NCBI GenBank assembly: GCA_029582155.1
Contig: CM055902.1
Span: forward strand, 11,939,041-12,003,040
Source of the DNA: Panopea generosa
Lineage: Eukaryota > Mollusca > Bivalvia > Adapedonta > Hiatellidae
Length of the DNA stretch: 64,000 nucleotides
Direction of reading: 5' to 3'
Below, piece by piece: positions 1 through 10,033 of the stretch; the stretch's first letter is position 1, and each line of letters starts with the position of its first letter. Under the pieces are notes generated by a model that was not told the origin of the DNA, did no database searches, and saw only the letters and a list, made by a program, of their open reading frames with translations. A program made the translations under genes and the position numbers.

Positions 1-670
1 ACTTCTTATTGATTTATTTCTACATAGTTTCTCATCAAATAACAATGTTGTAATAACATGTAAATAATTAAACACATAAAAGGTTGAGTAACAAACGTGA
101 ACATATGTCACATGTATATACAATCGCACATGTGCACATACATACACGGTCGCACACCACCACACGTATTTATGTGCTACTATGACAATTACTTAAAACA
201 AACACGTGGTTTTACAAACAGTACTTTAATTCTTAGCAACAGATAGCAAGGTGCCAAGCTACAGACCAATGTACCCACTCCGTGAGAAACTGCCTCTCCG
301 AGTCTCTGTCCGAATCTGCCCAGTCTGGCTAAAGTGTCCAGTTTATAAAGCCCCACATCACGAACAATAATGAACAATCATATTTCATCGTGACATTAAT
401 GGAGCTTTTAAACAAATCAGTCAAGCGTTCAGGTTTGGGTCATGGCTAAAGTGATGACGTACAGCCTGACCCACATGGAACAGTTTGACCCGGACCAAAT
501 TCAATACACATTAGTAACATGTTGACCGATATTAACACATTTACACGTGCAACCGACATTTCAATACTAATATACTTTAAACTTTAGTATGTATACACTA
601 CATACATTTTTTGAGAATGAACACATTTATCAGTTTATAATGAAACAATTTTTTACAAAATATTATTGCT
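1..670. other. No gene seen
   Basis: This AT-rich stretch has no convincing coding or RNA signal. A loosely CA-rich tract lies at about 95-170. Its right edge meets the LINE remnant on the minus strand and may include that element's 3' UTR. Confidence 0.5.
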
Positions 671-905
671 TCAGAAATAACATTTCTGGCATATTTTTGG
701 TCGAAGAAGATTTATAAACATTTTTGGTCTACAGATAAAACATTTATATTTGCATCTAAGTTCATGATAAATAGGACAAAGTAATACAAAATGATATTCG
801 TCTTCAATTTCAGCACTGTCACACATCTGGCAAACCCCTTCGTGTCGTTCAAGTCTTTCTCTCGGAAACCTTCCTGTTTCAATTCTTAGACTGTGATAAG
901 ATGCG
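671..905 (-). mobile_element. LINE (non-LTR retrotransposon) 3' remnant, RT C-terminus
   Basis: The minus strand reads as one open frame from about 890 down to a TGA at 671-673. It begins LRIETGRFPRERLER and continues with a C-x2-C-x9-H-x4-C zinc-knuckle-like motif (VCQMC, then EDEYHFVLLC). This arrangement is typical of the region after the reverse transcriptase domain in many animal LINEs. No upstream RT or endonuclease domain is present, so the copy is 5'-truncated and dead. The clade was not determined. It lies just downstream of the secreted-protein exon on the same strand, so a gene model built across this point could wrongly absorb it. Confidence 0.7.
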
Positions 906-957
906 TAATCTTGTAATACAAAACATAATTATTTAGATAAAACAAAAGAACCCATAC

Positions 958-1276
958 CTGGTACTCCTGAAACTTCGTTCGGCCACGTGGTTTTGGTTGT
1001 AATGATGGTGCCTTTAGCTTCCGCTACATTTTTCATATACTTTCCGACACTCTGCACTATTTGTATCGTATCGGTTGCAAAAGGTATTGCACTAAATGTC
1101 GAAATTAGCAAATCGTATTTATCCAACGGGCTGGAAGCATTGGCGTTAAGATAAAGAGTGGCAAATGCTGGGTCAGACACTTTAAATGATCCAAGTTTTG
1201 TCACTGACTGTGCGCTACATGCACAAATAGTAATCAAAGGTATGATCAAATAATCACAAACTGCCATCATTACCAT
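958..1276 (-). CDS. First exon of an unidentified secreted protein (partial)
   Basis: The reading frame starts with several Met codons (MVMMAV...) and has a hydrophobic stretch (YLIIPLITICACSA) with a plausible signal-peptidase site before QSVTK. About 80 residues of well-mixed, folded-looking sequence follow, including KYDLLISTFSAIPFATD and KTTWPNEVSGVPG. The frame can end at a donor CAG|gtatgg, with 958 as the last exon base; without splicing it runs to a stop near 929. A TATATA motif at 1296-1304 suggests that transcription starts near the Met cluster, so the third or fourth Met may be the real start. I do not recognise the family. Later exons would lie below 958, and I could not find one before the LINE remnant, so the gene either continues outside the window or is broken. 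Role unknown; secretion is inferred from the leader. Confidence 0.5.
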
Positions 1277-1295
1277 CGTAACTCAGTGTGTCCCA

Positions 1296-1304
1296 ATATA
1301 TAAA
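1296..1304 (-). promoter_or_regulatory. Candidate TATA box of the secreted-protein gene
   Basis: The minus strand reads TTTATATATTGGG here. It lies about 30 nt upstream of the Met cluster that begins the signal peptide, a usual TATA-to-start spacing. This would give a very short 5' UTR. Confidence 0.4.
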
Positions 1305-1931
1305 TTGCTGACTACAGTGGAGCAAGAACACGAAGGACCACGTATAAAAATATTCCTCTCACCAAAGTGTTTAATGTTATTAATCCAGATACTAACATAG
1401 ATGCGTGTTTCGCGGCTACAGAGATATTTATGTCGTATATATGTATACATCATACTTACACAGGTAACCCAAGGACTGCCCATTAAGAAATAAAATAAAT
1501 AAAATGTGAGCATGAATTGCTGATTATTACGCCGTCATCAAAAAGGAAAGAAAATACCAATTTCCGCTAACAAAAACATAAACAATGACTGGCATGTAGA
1601 ATAAAAGAATACATATTCACGTGCACAGGGAGTATATGCGTCGATTTTTCATTATTATATACATGTATATGTGAAAAAAACATGTTAATAAATGACAACA
1701 AAACACATATGCACACGTACACACGCACACATCGACCAGATTATTACTCACTTTTTTTCACGATTATTTTTTATTTCATTGTATGGTCGATTTTTAATGT
1801 GTTTTTTTTAATAAACTGTACATATATGCTTACTTACATACATTTACAATAGTACTAAATCGACGTGCATACTCTTTGAGGTTTGCACGTACCAACAATG
1901 AATCAGAACATGCGGGATGAACCCAGGGACC
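1305..1931. other. No gene seen
   Basis: This is AT-rich sequence with no supported gene. Short open frames on both strands lack codon structure or recognisable motifs. Confidence 0.45.
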
Positions 1932-2152
1932 TGTTTCACTAAATATCTCACGCAGGGATTTTCCTCAACTAAAAAAACTCTATTTCTCTAAATCATTTCT
2001 CAAACTCATAACACATTAAATGACCACATGTAATTAACGTCAGAACACTTCTTAACTCATTTGTATAAGATTACATGCAAAATGATAAATATAAATAAAG
2101 TTATAACATTTCAAAAATTAAAATATCTCAAGTTGAGATGTTTAGTGAAACT
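1932..2152. mobile_element. MITE with TIR GTTTCACTAAAtATCTCA (family M3)
   Basis: The left end reads GTTTCACTAAATATCTCA. The right end reads TGAGATGTTTAGTGAAAC, which is its inverted complement apart from single changes. The inside is AT-rich and non-coding. Two related copies lie side by side at about 45150-45648. Small size, terminal inverted repeats and lack of coding support a non-autonomous DNA transposon. Confidence 0.6.
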
Positions 2153-2620
2153 CGGATCAGGACCCTAGTTGATACTATATACATGTATAACCAAGTATAT
2201 ATTGTGTGTTTAATCTTCGTCTCTTGCGATATGAAAATGCTAGTGATGCGTTCTTGGTGTTTGTTGTCCAGCGCCCTGGCTGAGGTCAGAGGTCATAGAT
2301 ACAAGTATCAAAGTCAAACCCGGTGTATTGGAGGTAGAACGCATAGCGTGCGTTGCTCTAGGACACAACATAACATAGGCGTATGAGCCGGGGGCAGCCC
2401 CCTACCCACCCCCACACTCAATGTTCAGGTTTGAGGGACCAGCATATACTTTGGCCCCTCAAATATTTTACTCTCTCCTCAGGTTACATCCCTACTAACA
2501 ATTGAAACACTCCTACACACATGCATAAAGATTAGCCAACTACTCTCGATTACCGGATCTAACGTTATATTCTTAAGCACAAAGTAGTTATTTCTTTGTT
2601 ATAAATGTCTAAATGACGCA
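2153..2620. other. No gene seen
   Basis: A G/C-rich patch near 2388-2460 (gccgggggcagccccc) looks like the end of another DNA transposon, but no partner end was found. No coding signal is visible. Confidence 0.35.
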
Positions 2621-2921
2621 AGACCGCGACGTGGTCTAGTGGTAGAGCGTCCGCCTCTCATGCGGAAGGTCGTGGGTTCAATCCCCGGCAATGGTACTAG
2701 AAGCTTCCTCGCTTGACGCTCAGCATTTAGAGGAGAGTTCTAGGTCTGATCAGCCCGGTGTCAGTATAATGTGACTGGGTGGGGTATCATACCATGTGTC
2801 TGCGGCATGATACTCCAGTGTGACAGCGCTTAGAATACGGTTTCAAGTAGACACCGTCGCGATATGACTGAAAAAGTGTTGAAAGCCACGCTAAACACCA
2901 TACAACAACAACAACAACAAC
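2621..2921 (+). mobile_element. tRNA-derived SINE, family A, copy 1
   Basis: The head resembles a tRNA, with a good Pol III A box (TGGTCTAGTGG) and B box (GGTTCAATCCCC). A conserved body follows (CTTGACGCTCAGCATTTAGAG, then GTGACAGCGCTTAGAATAC), ending in a (CAA)n tail at about 2902-2921. It shares head, body and tail with 6871-7186 and, more degenerately, with about 29446-29715 and 34714-35019. This is a retroposed SINE and not a functional tRNA gene. Confidence 0.85.
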
Positions 2922-3596
2922 TTAATGACGTAAGAAAAACCGTTTCCAATAAAGCATGGTTTATGATTATGCAAGAGATACATGATTCAGATATAAAATA
3001 ACGCGAGTTGATCAGATTAATTGCTTGTGTATTATCTTGTATGTTAAGATAAATGATGACTGTTGATGTTTAGTCAAGATCCAGTGAGATTTGTGGGTGC
3101 GATAGTGCACTCTCGTTCACCCCCAAGATAGGATGGTTGAAATTAATCTACAAGTTTGAGTAATATCCTACCCAAACTGTGTGCACATAGTAGAGAAAAA
3201 CAGTGCAAAATAATGCAATTTTGACCATCAAAGGGCTTTATCTCTTATCATCGTATTCAGCCGTAGAAAGATAAAAAAAATATGGTCTAAAACATTGTAG
3301 TAATACAACTACTTTGTAATATGGGTGAAAGTCCAAGATTTTACAGGTGATAGAGTGCACAATAAAGGTCCAATAATGATACATTAGTTTGTGATTTAAG
3401 GGCCTCAACTCAAATATAAATTATTCAATATGGATAATTCAGGGTCTTGCCCGAGATATTACGGTTACATATTAACATCGTGTAAATATTCACGGTTATG
3501 TTACAATATGACATAAAGGTGCTAGATTATACACAAGGCGAAATAATGCAAGTTTACATTTCAAAGCCCATACACAAATCCAAGGATTTAAATAGA
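2922..3596. other. No gene seen; possible weak inverted repeat
   Basis: GTGCACTCTCGTTCACCCCC (3105-3125) and GGGTGAAAG...GATAGAGTGCAC (about 3324-3360) are loosely inverse-complementary, which hints at a decayed TIR element. Nothing coding is seen. Confidence 0.3.
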
Positions 3597-3905
3597 GAAT
3601 GAATGAATGAATGAATGAATGAATAGGGTTTTACGGCGTACCAACACATTATAGGTTATTCGACGCCAACAGGAAGGAAGATTCCAGTTTCACTCTACAT
3701 GTACAAAAACAACAAATAAACATACAGATTTAAAAAAAAACCACCAACAAATGAATATGCAGAATGAACCTAGAACCTTGATACCTGCAGAACTGCAGAG
3801 TTTCAGCAAACTCTATCGTATTACTCAAATTGTCGCTTCTTACGACATGCATGAGCCACAGTGGTCCTATTCTTGCCATCACTCAGTGTTCCCTGGAACC
3901 ACACA
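3597..3905 (-). mobile_element. SINE-like repeat, family C, copy 1
   Basis: On the minus strand this matches the plus-strand sequence at about 55086-55385 along its length, for example AGGACCACTGTG, TCATGCATGTCGT, AACAATTTGAGTAATACG and ATTCGACGCCAACAGGAAG or its complement. It ends at a (GAAT)n run at 3597-3625, the complement of an (ATTC)n tail. A 5' portion without the tail lies at 33353-33535. The tail reads GCCGTTAAACCCCATTC in the 55-kb copy, close to the tail of family D. Confidence 0.7.
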
Positions 3906-4065
3906 GGGGTTGATAATTTAACCACAACAGTGAACATGACAAAAAAAGATAAAATGAACATGACTTCCATTCGGAAGATTCCTACCCCTCTGCAGAGATC
4001 GACAGTGATTCTATTCATAGCCGGAACCACGCGGGCTTTTAAATAGAGAAGAAAATGCCACTGAA

Positions 4066-4470
4066 TGATGGTTTGTGAACGCTCGGGTATTCATGCAAAA
4101 TCTCGTTTTCAGTTATCTTAACTTTCATTCATCTCATGAATACAAATCATAATTCTTGCATTGCAGGATGAGATTCTCATCCAAACAATACCATTCCAGG
4201 CAATTTGTGTTTAAAATTGATGCAGAACTTCTGATTACAAAATGTGTATATTGCAGCTTAAATAACAACAATTTACGAGAAATTGTGATTTAAACCTCAA
4301 TATCTTTAATTCAAGCTCAATTTCCGTGATCGAAACATTTTCAAATATCTAAGATTACACACAATTAACATTAAATATATAAGTAATCAGTTGCCTGTAA
4401 ATTCTGAATGATTAATTATAACTTTGTGTGCTATTTTATCAACATTTAGTCCGGAGATGCAAATTCCTAT
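4066..4470 (+). mobile_element. TIR element family M6, truncated copy
   Basis: It matches 52243-52635 over about 400 bp (TGTGAACGC, GTATTCATGCAAAATCT, GATTACAAAATGTGTATA, GAATGATTAATTA). The right inverted repeat seen in the 52-kb copy is missing here; the similarity stops just before MITE 4505-4685. It is non-coding. Confidence 0.65.
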
Positions 4471-4504
4471 AATTTTATATAAGGCCATGCACAAATCAGA
4501 CAAT

Positions 4505-4685
4505 TTACAGTAAAACCCGTCTTAAGCAGTCAGTCAAGGGATTGAGTAAAAGTTACTTTTAAAGACAGGTTATTGCTTAATACAGGTTTACTCTGAAATC
4601 ATAGAAATGGGAAATAAAAAATATGGTTGCTTAAGACAGGTGGCTGCTTAATAGAGGTGAATGCTTACACAGGTTTGACTGTAAT
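4505..4685 (+). mobile_element. MITE family M5 (TTACAGTnAAACC ends)
   Basis: It starts TTACAGTAAAACC and ends GGTTTGACTGTAA, an inverted pair, with internal direct motifs of the type GCTTAAGACAGGTGGCTGC. Part-copies lie in importin-7/8 introns at about 24300-24427 (inverted) and 26290-26385. Confidence 0.65.
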
Positions 4686-4783
4686 TATAAATTGATTTGG
4701 CCAGTTCAAGAACTTATCCATGGTCTTGTCCAATATGTAAGTGCTGTGAAGGTTATGTTCAGATCCAATGAAATTACAGGTAC

Positions 4784-5207
4784 CAGGGGCGTAGCTAGGC
4801 TGAAAACGATGTGCAGGCACAGTTGTAGGGGGTTCCGGGGGCATGAACCCCCGAAAAAAAAATCAGCCAGTCGTAGGTGTGTTTTGGCGTAATTTCTTAG
4901 GGGACTGGTTATCCATAATATTAACCTCGAATTTACTGTTTTATAACCAAATAAATTGATAAATTGATAATAGAGGAAATGTTTTAATGTTTGTTCACAT
5001 TAACAAGGAATTATTTAAAGGGGGAAATGGAGTAACTGTCTGTCTCATGGTTTTAAGTGGCTACTATTTTCATACAGCAGGTGGCACAATGTTTATAGTT
5101 TACCCCTACCACGTAGAGGTTTGATTTTAATTGCATTTTTATTTTTCTATTTCTCAGAAACAAGTGTAGGCACGTGCCTACAGTGCCAATGGGAAGCTAC
5201 GCCGCTG
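4784..5207. mobile_element. Non-autonomous DNA transposon with TIR CAGGGGCGTAGC (hAT-like end)
   Basis: The left end CAGGGGCGTAGCTAGGC is matched on the other strand at the right end by CAGCGGCGTAGCTTCC. GGTAC lies directly outside both ends (4779-4783 and 5208-5212). CAGGGGCGTAGC ends are common in animal hAT elements, but an 8-bp target duplication is not clear, so the superfamily is uncertain. The 424-bp body codes for nothing recognisable. Confidence 0.55.
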
Positions 5208-6135
5208 GGTACTGTTCTACGTGGACTAAACCTGAGAGTTCATGGACGGACACCAGAATGTCGACGGACACAAAATGATCTGCTTATTCCCAATGAATTA
5301 TGTAGATGTGATATAAGTATTTGGCATTCATGAATTTAAAACCAAACTTCGCTCAGCTTTGCTCATAACAAAAGAAGAAAATCCCATTGGATTGCTTTAA
5401 TACTTATTTTATTTGAACACATATATTCAACAGTATGCTACATATAATTATATGGCAAAGTCTGATACATAATTCAACTCACATGGAATAAACCCTTTTG
5501 ATTATAAATATTACATGTCAACAAAGATTTAAGGAAAACGTGCATAAAAGATCTTGACAAAGAATTTCAAAGTAAAAAGTTGGCACATGGAATAAAACAT
5601 ATCAAAATTGTTTGGCATAATAATTAAAAAATATATGTTTGGAATGTTCTGAAGAGCCTTTATAGGGGTATATCAGAATCGTCAGACGCACACATCACTT
5701 TGTGATTAAACAAATCAACAAATCATTGTTACATATTTCTTTTAAATAAATTTCAACACATTAAATTTTTATACAATAATGAAATTCAATTTTATTGATG
5801 GCAAAAAATTTCAGATGCATATACAATTTTTAATCATGAATTCTCCTAAAAGAAGAAACTCAATTTGCAATACATAATAACTATTAGTAATATGTTTTAA
5901 ATATAATACTTTGTATTCCGGATAATGACTTTAGTCCCATTATATGCTTTTCATTGAGTTGTCAATGCACTGTCACTTTAACACTTTTTGCTTCCTTACC
6001 GTTACACTAATCTACGTAGAACCACCATACTCTTTCTGTGACTTAATAGTGAATTGTTTTACACAAAGTGTTTAGACTGAGTGAGACTTAGCCCACTTTA
6101 CCAACAGTAACAGGTTAGTAATCTTGCCCGACACC
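5208..6135. other. No gene seen
   Basis: This is AT-rich non-coding DNA. No repeat shared with the rest of the window was noticed. Confidence 0.45.
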
Positions 6136-6388
6136 TACTATATACCCCCTGAATAAACGCCCTTTAGCCTATTTTTATGCAAAATAAAATTACTACACTT
6201 TGGAAGTTCGTCTCCAATATAAATATATTACATATACTTTTCAAGTCCGGACTAAATTCGTTACTGGCAGTGCATATTACATACATTTCATACAAAATTT
6301 AAACTTATTTCTCTGACAAAAATTAATGCCCCAACCTCCTTTTGCAAATGCATCATCCCCAGGGACGTTTATTCAGGAGTATACAGTA
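6136..6388. mobile_element. MITE family M4 (TACTATATACCCCCTGAATAAACG ends)
   Basis: The left end at 6136 (TACTATATACCCCCTGAATA) and the right end at about 6365-6388 (ACGTTTATTCAGGAGTATAC then AGTA) form an inverted repeat of about 25 bp with a few mismatches. The roughly 200-bp inside has no coding. Only one copy was noticed here. Confidence 0.6.
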
Positions 6389-6870
6389 TTCCACAGATGA
6401 TAGCAGACTTTTAAGTCCTTGACAATAGTAAATGGACGTTTGATATTGCACAAGGATGATATTTATACTATTTACAAATAGTAAGAGAGATATGTTTGAC
6501 TACATACAAATGCATTATGATATGACAGTATAAATATATAATAATACTTATATAACCTGAGATGGTTGATAAATACAAAAGTACATGCAAGTGCTGAACA
6601 AAAAGTTAAACAAGAGCTATCTGAGGAGAATGAGCTCCACTCTTGTCTCAAAACAAAAGCTGTCAAATGGCACAACACCAGACAAAAATATTGAGCACCT
6701 TCGAAAAATTCAATACACAGTAAGGCTAATGGTTATAATAATTGTCTCAAGGTGTTTCTTCTTTAATAGTGGCTACATCTATTCCATTTCGCTTAAATCA
6801 CAATAGTATGTTCTTGAGCTTTCTAAAATGATTTAATAAAAATTTAAAAAATACCAGTGCAATGGAGATA
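6389..6870. other. No gene seen
   Basis: Short open frames on both strands overlap here, but none has recognisable sequence or splice context. The last 24 nt (6847-6870) are the left target-site duplication of the next SINE. Confidence 0.4.
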
Positions 6871-7186
6871 GACCGCAGCTTGGTCTAGTGGTAGAGCGTT
6901 CGCCTCGCATGCCAACATTTGTGGGTTCGATCCCCAGCCGGGTCATATCAAAGACTTTAAAAATAGTACTTGAAGCTTCTCGCTTGACGCTCAGCATTTA
7001 GAGGAGAGTACTAGGTCTGGTCGGCCCGTTGTCAGTATAATGTGACTTGGTGGGGTATCATACCATGTGTCTGCGGCATGATACTCCAGTGTGACAGCGC
7101 TTAAAATACTGTCTCAAGTAGACACCATTGCGATATGACTGAAAAATTGTTGAAAGCAACATTAAATACCATACAACAACAACTGC
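6871..7186 (+). mobile_element. tRNA-derived SINE, family A, copy 2, with target duplication
   Basis: It has the same tRNA-like head as 2621 (TGGTCTAGTGGTAGAGCG; B box GGTTCGATCCCC), the same body and a short CAACAAC tail. It is flanked by a 24-nt direct repeat at 6847-6870 and 7187-7210 (AAAAATACCAGTG...ATGGAGATA) with two differences. A long direct repeat of this kind is the expected trace of LINE-mediated insertion and gives the exact insertion boundaries. Confidence 0.88.
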
Positions 7187-7210
7187 AAAAATACCAGTGT
7201 GATGGAGATA

Positions 7211-8060
7211 ACAGATCTCAATAACTGTAAACATGTATAAAGTGTTAATAATTGAAGACTGGTACCTTATATTTTGTCAGATAAATTACAAAATATCCTA
7301 TTAAATTCAATATGTACAGTCCACAAAATAAGTTGACACTCTAAATATAGTATGTAGGCTTTAAAAAAATCAATATAGAGGCTTCATTACCTTTTTAATG
7401 GTCAAAAACAAGCATCAGAATTTTGTGCAAGGTTTTAAATAACTAAAAGAGATAGATAATACAAAAATAAATATAGTATTTTTAAAAATATTGAAGTTTT
7501 ATCTAAAAATTCTAAATCTTCTATTTACATTGATATTATTGTAAAGAATTAAGGCAAATATGAGATAAGCAATTCCTTACAGTTACCTTCCCCAGTTTTT
7601 CAAAAATAAAAGAAAATAGTAAAAAAGTTCTGTTGTTGTTTTACTTCTTGAAATACAGTTCTGTTATAAAAACATGTCATCATGAATGATCAAATCACTC
7701 TCGAGATTGTTTCCTGGCCAGAACCAGTGCTGCGTGTTGTTTCATTAGAGGTAATCGGGTCAAGTCTGCAATCGAGCCGCCACTAATATATATACTGAAA
7801 TTCTGTCCCATTTAATGATAATAAATGTTGCTTAGATACTCAGTGAACATAAAAAAACTGCATAGAATAATATAAACCTAGCATGTACATGAACCTACAA
7901 TTGAATTCAAAACAAGTTTGATACAAAACGACATTACAACAAACAATATTTCCAATAACAGTTAATGCAAAACACTGCATAGAATTACTAAATTTATTTT
8001 TTGTATTTTCATTATATAAACATGAAGATGTTTCATAAATAGTATTTTGTTTGCTTTTGT
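7211..8060. other. No gene seen
   Basis: This is AT-rich sequence with no recognised repeat or coding exon. Confidence 0.45.
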
Positions 8061-8653
8061 TTGAATATTTATTCTTATTTTTATGCTACTGAGGGTTAAC
8101 AGACTATCAATTAACCCAACCGCTATTTTGCAGGATCCTGGAAGGCTAAACAGTACTCAAGCACACCCATCTCTGCAAGTAACTGATTACTTTTCCACTT
8201 GAATCAGAGGTGAGATTACAAGAATCTTACATAGGTTTCAGGTTCGGATAGAAAATTCCGTCCCGAGGGAATTTTCTATCCAAACCGAAAAGGCCATGGA
8301 AGATTCTTTTTTTTGCATACCAAACATATCAATAATCATATTAGTTATTATCAATATATTTTCACAACAGTCGCTTTTCAGACGTGATATCATATAATTT
8401 ATGTCATATATTTTATATATTGCATCAAAAATGAGTTTTAATGTCACAGCGAAAGAATTTTCTTTTGGTCCTTAGGTGAGATAGAAATATCTAACCACGG
8501 TAAAAATGCAGATATCCTGATCCAGTGTGCAAGAAATAATGACAATGAGACGTAATGATGTATATCAATCATCATGGAGGCTGTGACTGAGCGTGGATTC
8601 TAACTCACAACCCCTTTACTAGTAGTAAGACACACTACCAACTAACCAGGCCC
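8061..8653 (-). mobile_element. tRNA-headed SINE, family B, copy 1, split by an insertion
   Basis: The element reads on the minus strand. The tRNA-like head is at the right (about 8590-8653; complement of AACTAACCAGGCCC) and the body and tail at the left (complement of GAGGGTTAACAGACTATCAATT). The same order is seen uninterrupted at 31167-31448 and 53271-53547, and degenerately at 38806-39053 and 41226-41510. Here the body is broken by about 0.26 kb of foreign DNA after GGTGAGAT. Confidence 0.7.
8208..8482. mobile_element. Element M8 nested in a SINE, with hairpin and candidate 9-bp target duplication
   Basis: The inserted DNA (about 8217-8473) lies between two copies of AGGTGAGAT (8208-8216 and 8474-8482). 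It contains a 19-bp hairpin (arms 8241-8259 and 8268-8286, one mismatch) and TGCATACCAAACA. An inverted relative lies at about 11705-11993. A 9-bp duplication would fit a Mutator-type insertion, but the outer ends do not form a clear TIR, so the class is uncertain. Confidence 0.5.
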
Positions 8654-8787
8654 AGCATAGTATATTTAGATTTGTTACTTCTTCATATGAATTATAAATA
8701 AGTTTCATCTCACTATACATGTATGTATATGATTAATTTATGATGACCCTGGGGATTATATTCATTAAAGTCTTATACTCGGATATA

Positions 8788-8828
8788 CGGGCCCGGTTAG
8801 CTCAGTCAGTAGTGTGTCCGACTATCAA
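8788..8828 (+). mobile_element. SINE family B head fragment
   Basis: GCCCGGTTAGCTCAGTCAGT and CCGACTATCAA match the tRNA-like head of family B. The rest of the element is missing, and there is no full tRNA fold. Confidence 0.5.
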
Positions 8829-10033
8829 ATTTTAGTGCTTGATGAGTAGCAATCATAACAGCTGATGTACATTTAAGTGAAAAATATATTGCGATAAAAT
8901 TGACTAGACTATAAAAAATTTTTAGAGTTGTAACATATACGCATTCACAATACTATTTTATATGTTACAAACAGGAAAAAAAAATTTCCTTTTCAAACTT
9001 TTTCAGTTAGTTAAACTTTTTGTTCAACAATTTCTGCCGGATTAATAAAAATTAATGAGAAGTAAAGCCTCAACTGTGATTAAAGCGAAAAATTATGTAC
9101 AAGGGCAATAACTCTGCATGCAAATTAGTCAGCATCAAGAAAAGATTATTGTCACGCACATCTGTGCTTGATGTTGATCCGACATGAAGGCAAAGCCTGA
9201 AAACTGTGGAAGAAGTTCTCTCCACAAGTTGCAGACAGACCAACCCACCATATCCTATATACCCACTTCTCGAACTTTGTTTAATGAATGTAGGCAGATT
9301 AAAGGATTGATTGTTTATCAAGACAAGAAGTACAGTGAATCAGTCTGGTAGAGTTTGGCAGAGCGTAACCTTCTTAAATATTATATATATGCATATGATA
9401 ATAATGAAGATTAATATATTAAATATTTATGAAAACATCACAGAAATCACTTGGCCACCTTCAGCCCTAACATGCATCCTAGTAGAATGTCATGTAAAAA
9501 CACCAACAGCAAGACATTAATCCCTTGAAGGCACACTGTCAGTGTAGAAGCGACTAAAACATGCTTTTCAGAAGCACTGATAGTTGCGACTGACAAAAAA
9601 GTATTAAATACGAGCTCCACCCTTTATCGATGACTAAAATTTTATCACCTTCAATGCATCTGAAAATAGAAGTAAGAACAATATTAATTTCTTATGGTAA
9701 CTTCACAAATTGATTCTATTGCACCAGTATATTTTAATTAAAATATTAAAACATGAAATAGTTGCAGTTCTCTTAAAATCAGAGAAGTTTTCATGCAAAA
9801 GTATTTAACTAAGACATTTTGCAGGTGAAATGTTCACTAAATTAATGCTTATTTTAAATCCATTTGAAGCCGAATAGCACATTTGTTTTGTTTGCTCTTG
9901 AGAAGAAGATTTTCTAAACTTCACAATTTTAACACTTTTTGGGACCCTTTTGGCCCATTTTATATATTAAATCTCTTTCAAAAGACCTCATGTCAGCTGT
10001 TACAACTAAACAACGTTTCAGCTCTCAAACTGA
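8829..10033. other. No gene seen
   Basis: This is AT-rich with several short open frames lacking motifs. No RNA gene or strong repeat was found. Confidence 0.45.

Noticed and set aside
2621-2700. tRNA gene
   Set aside because: The A and B boxes are good, but the sequence continues into a conserved SINE body and (CAA)n tail and recurs in several copies. The same applies to 6871, 34714 and the family B and D heads.
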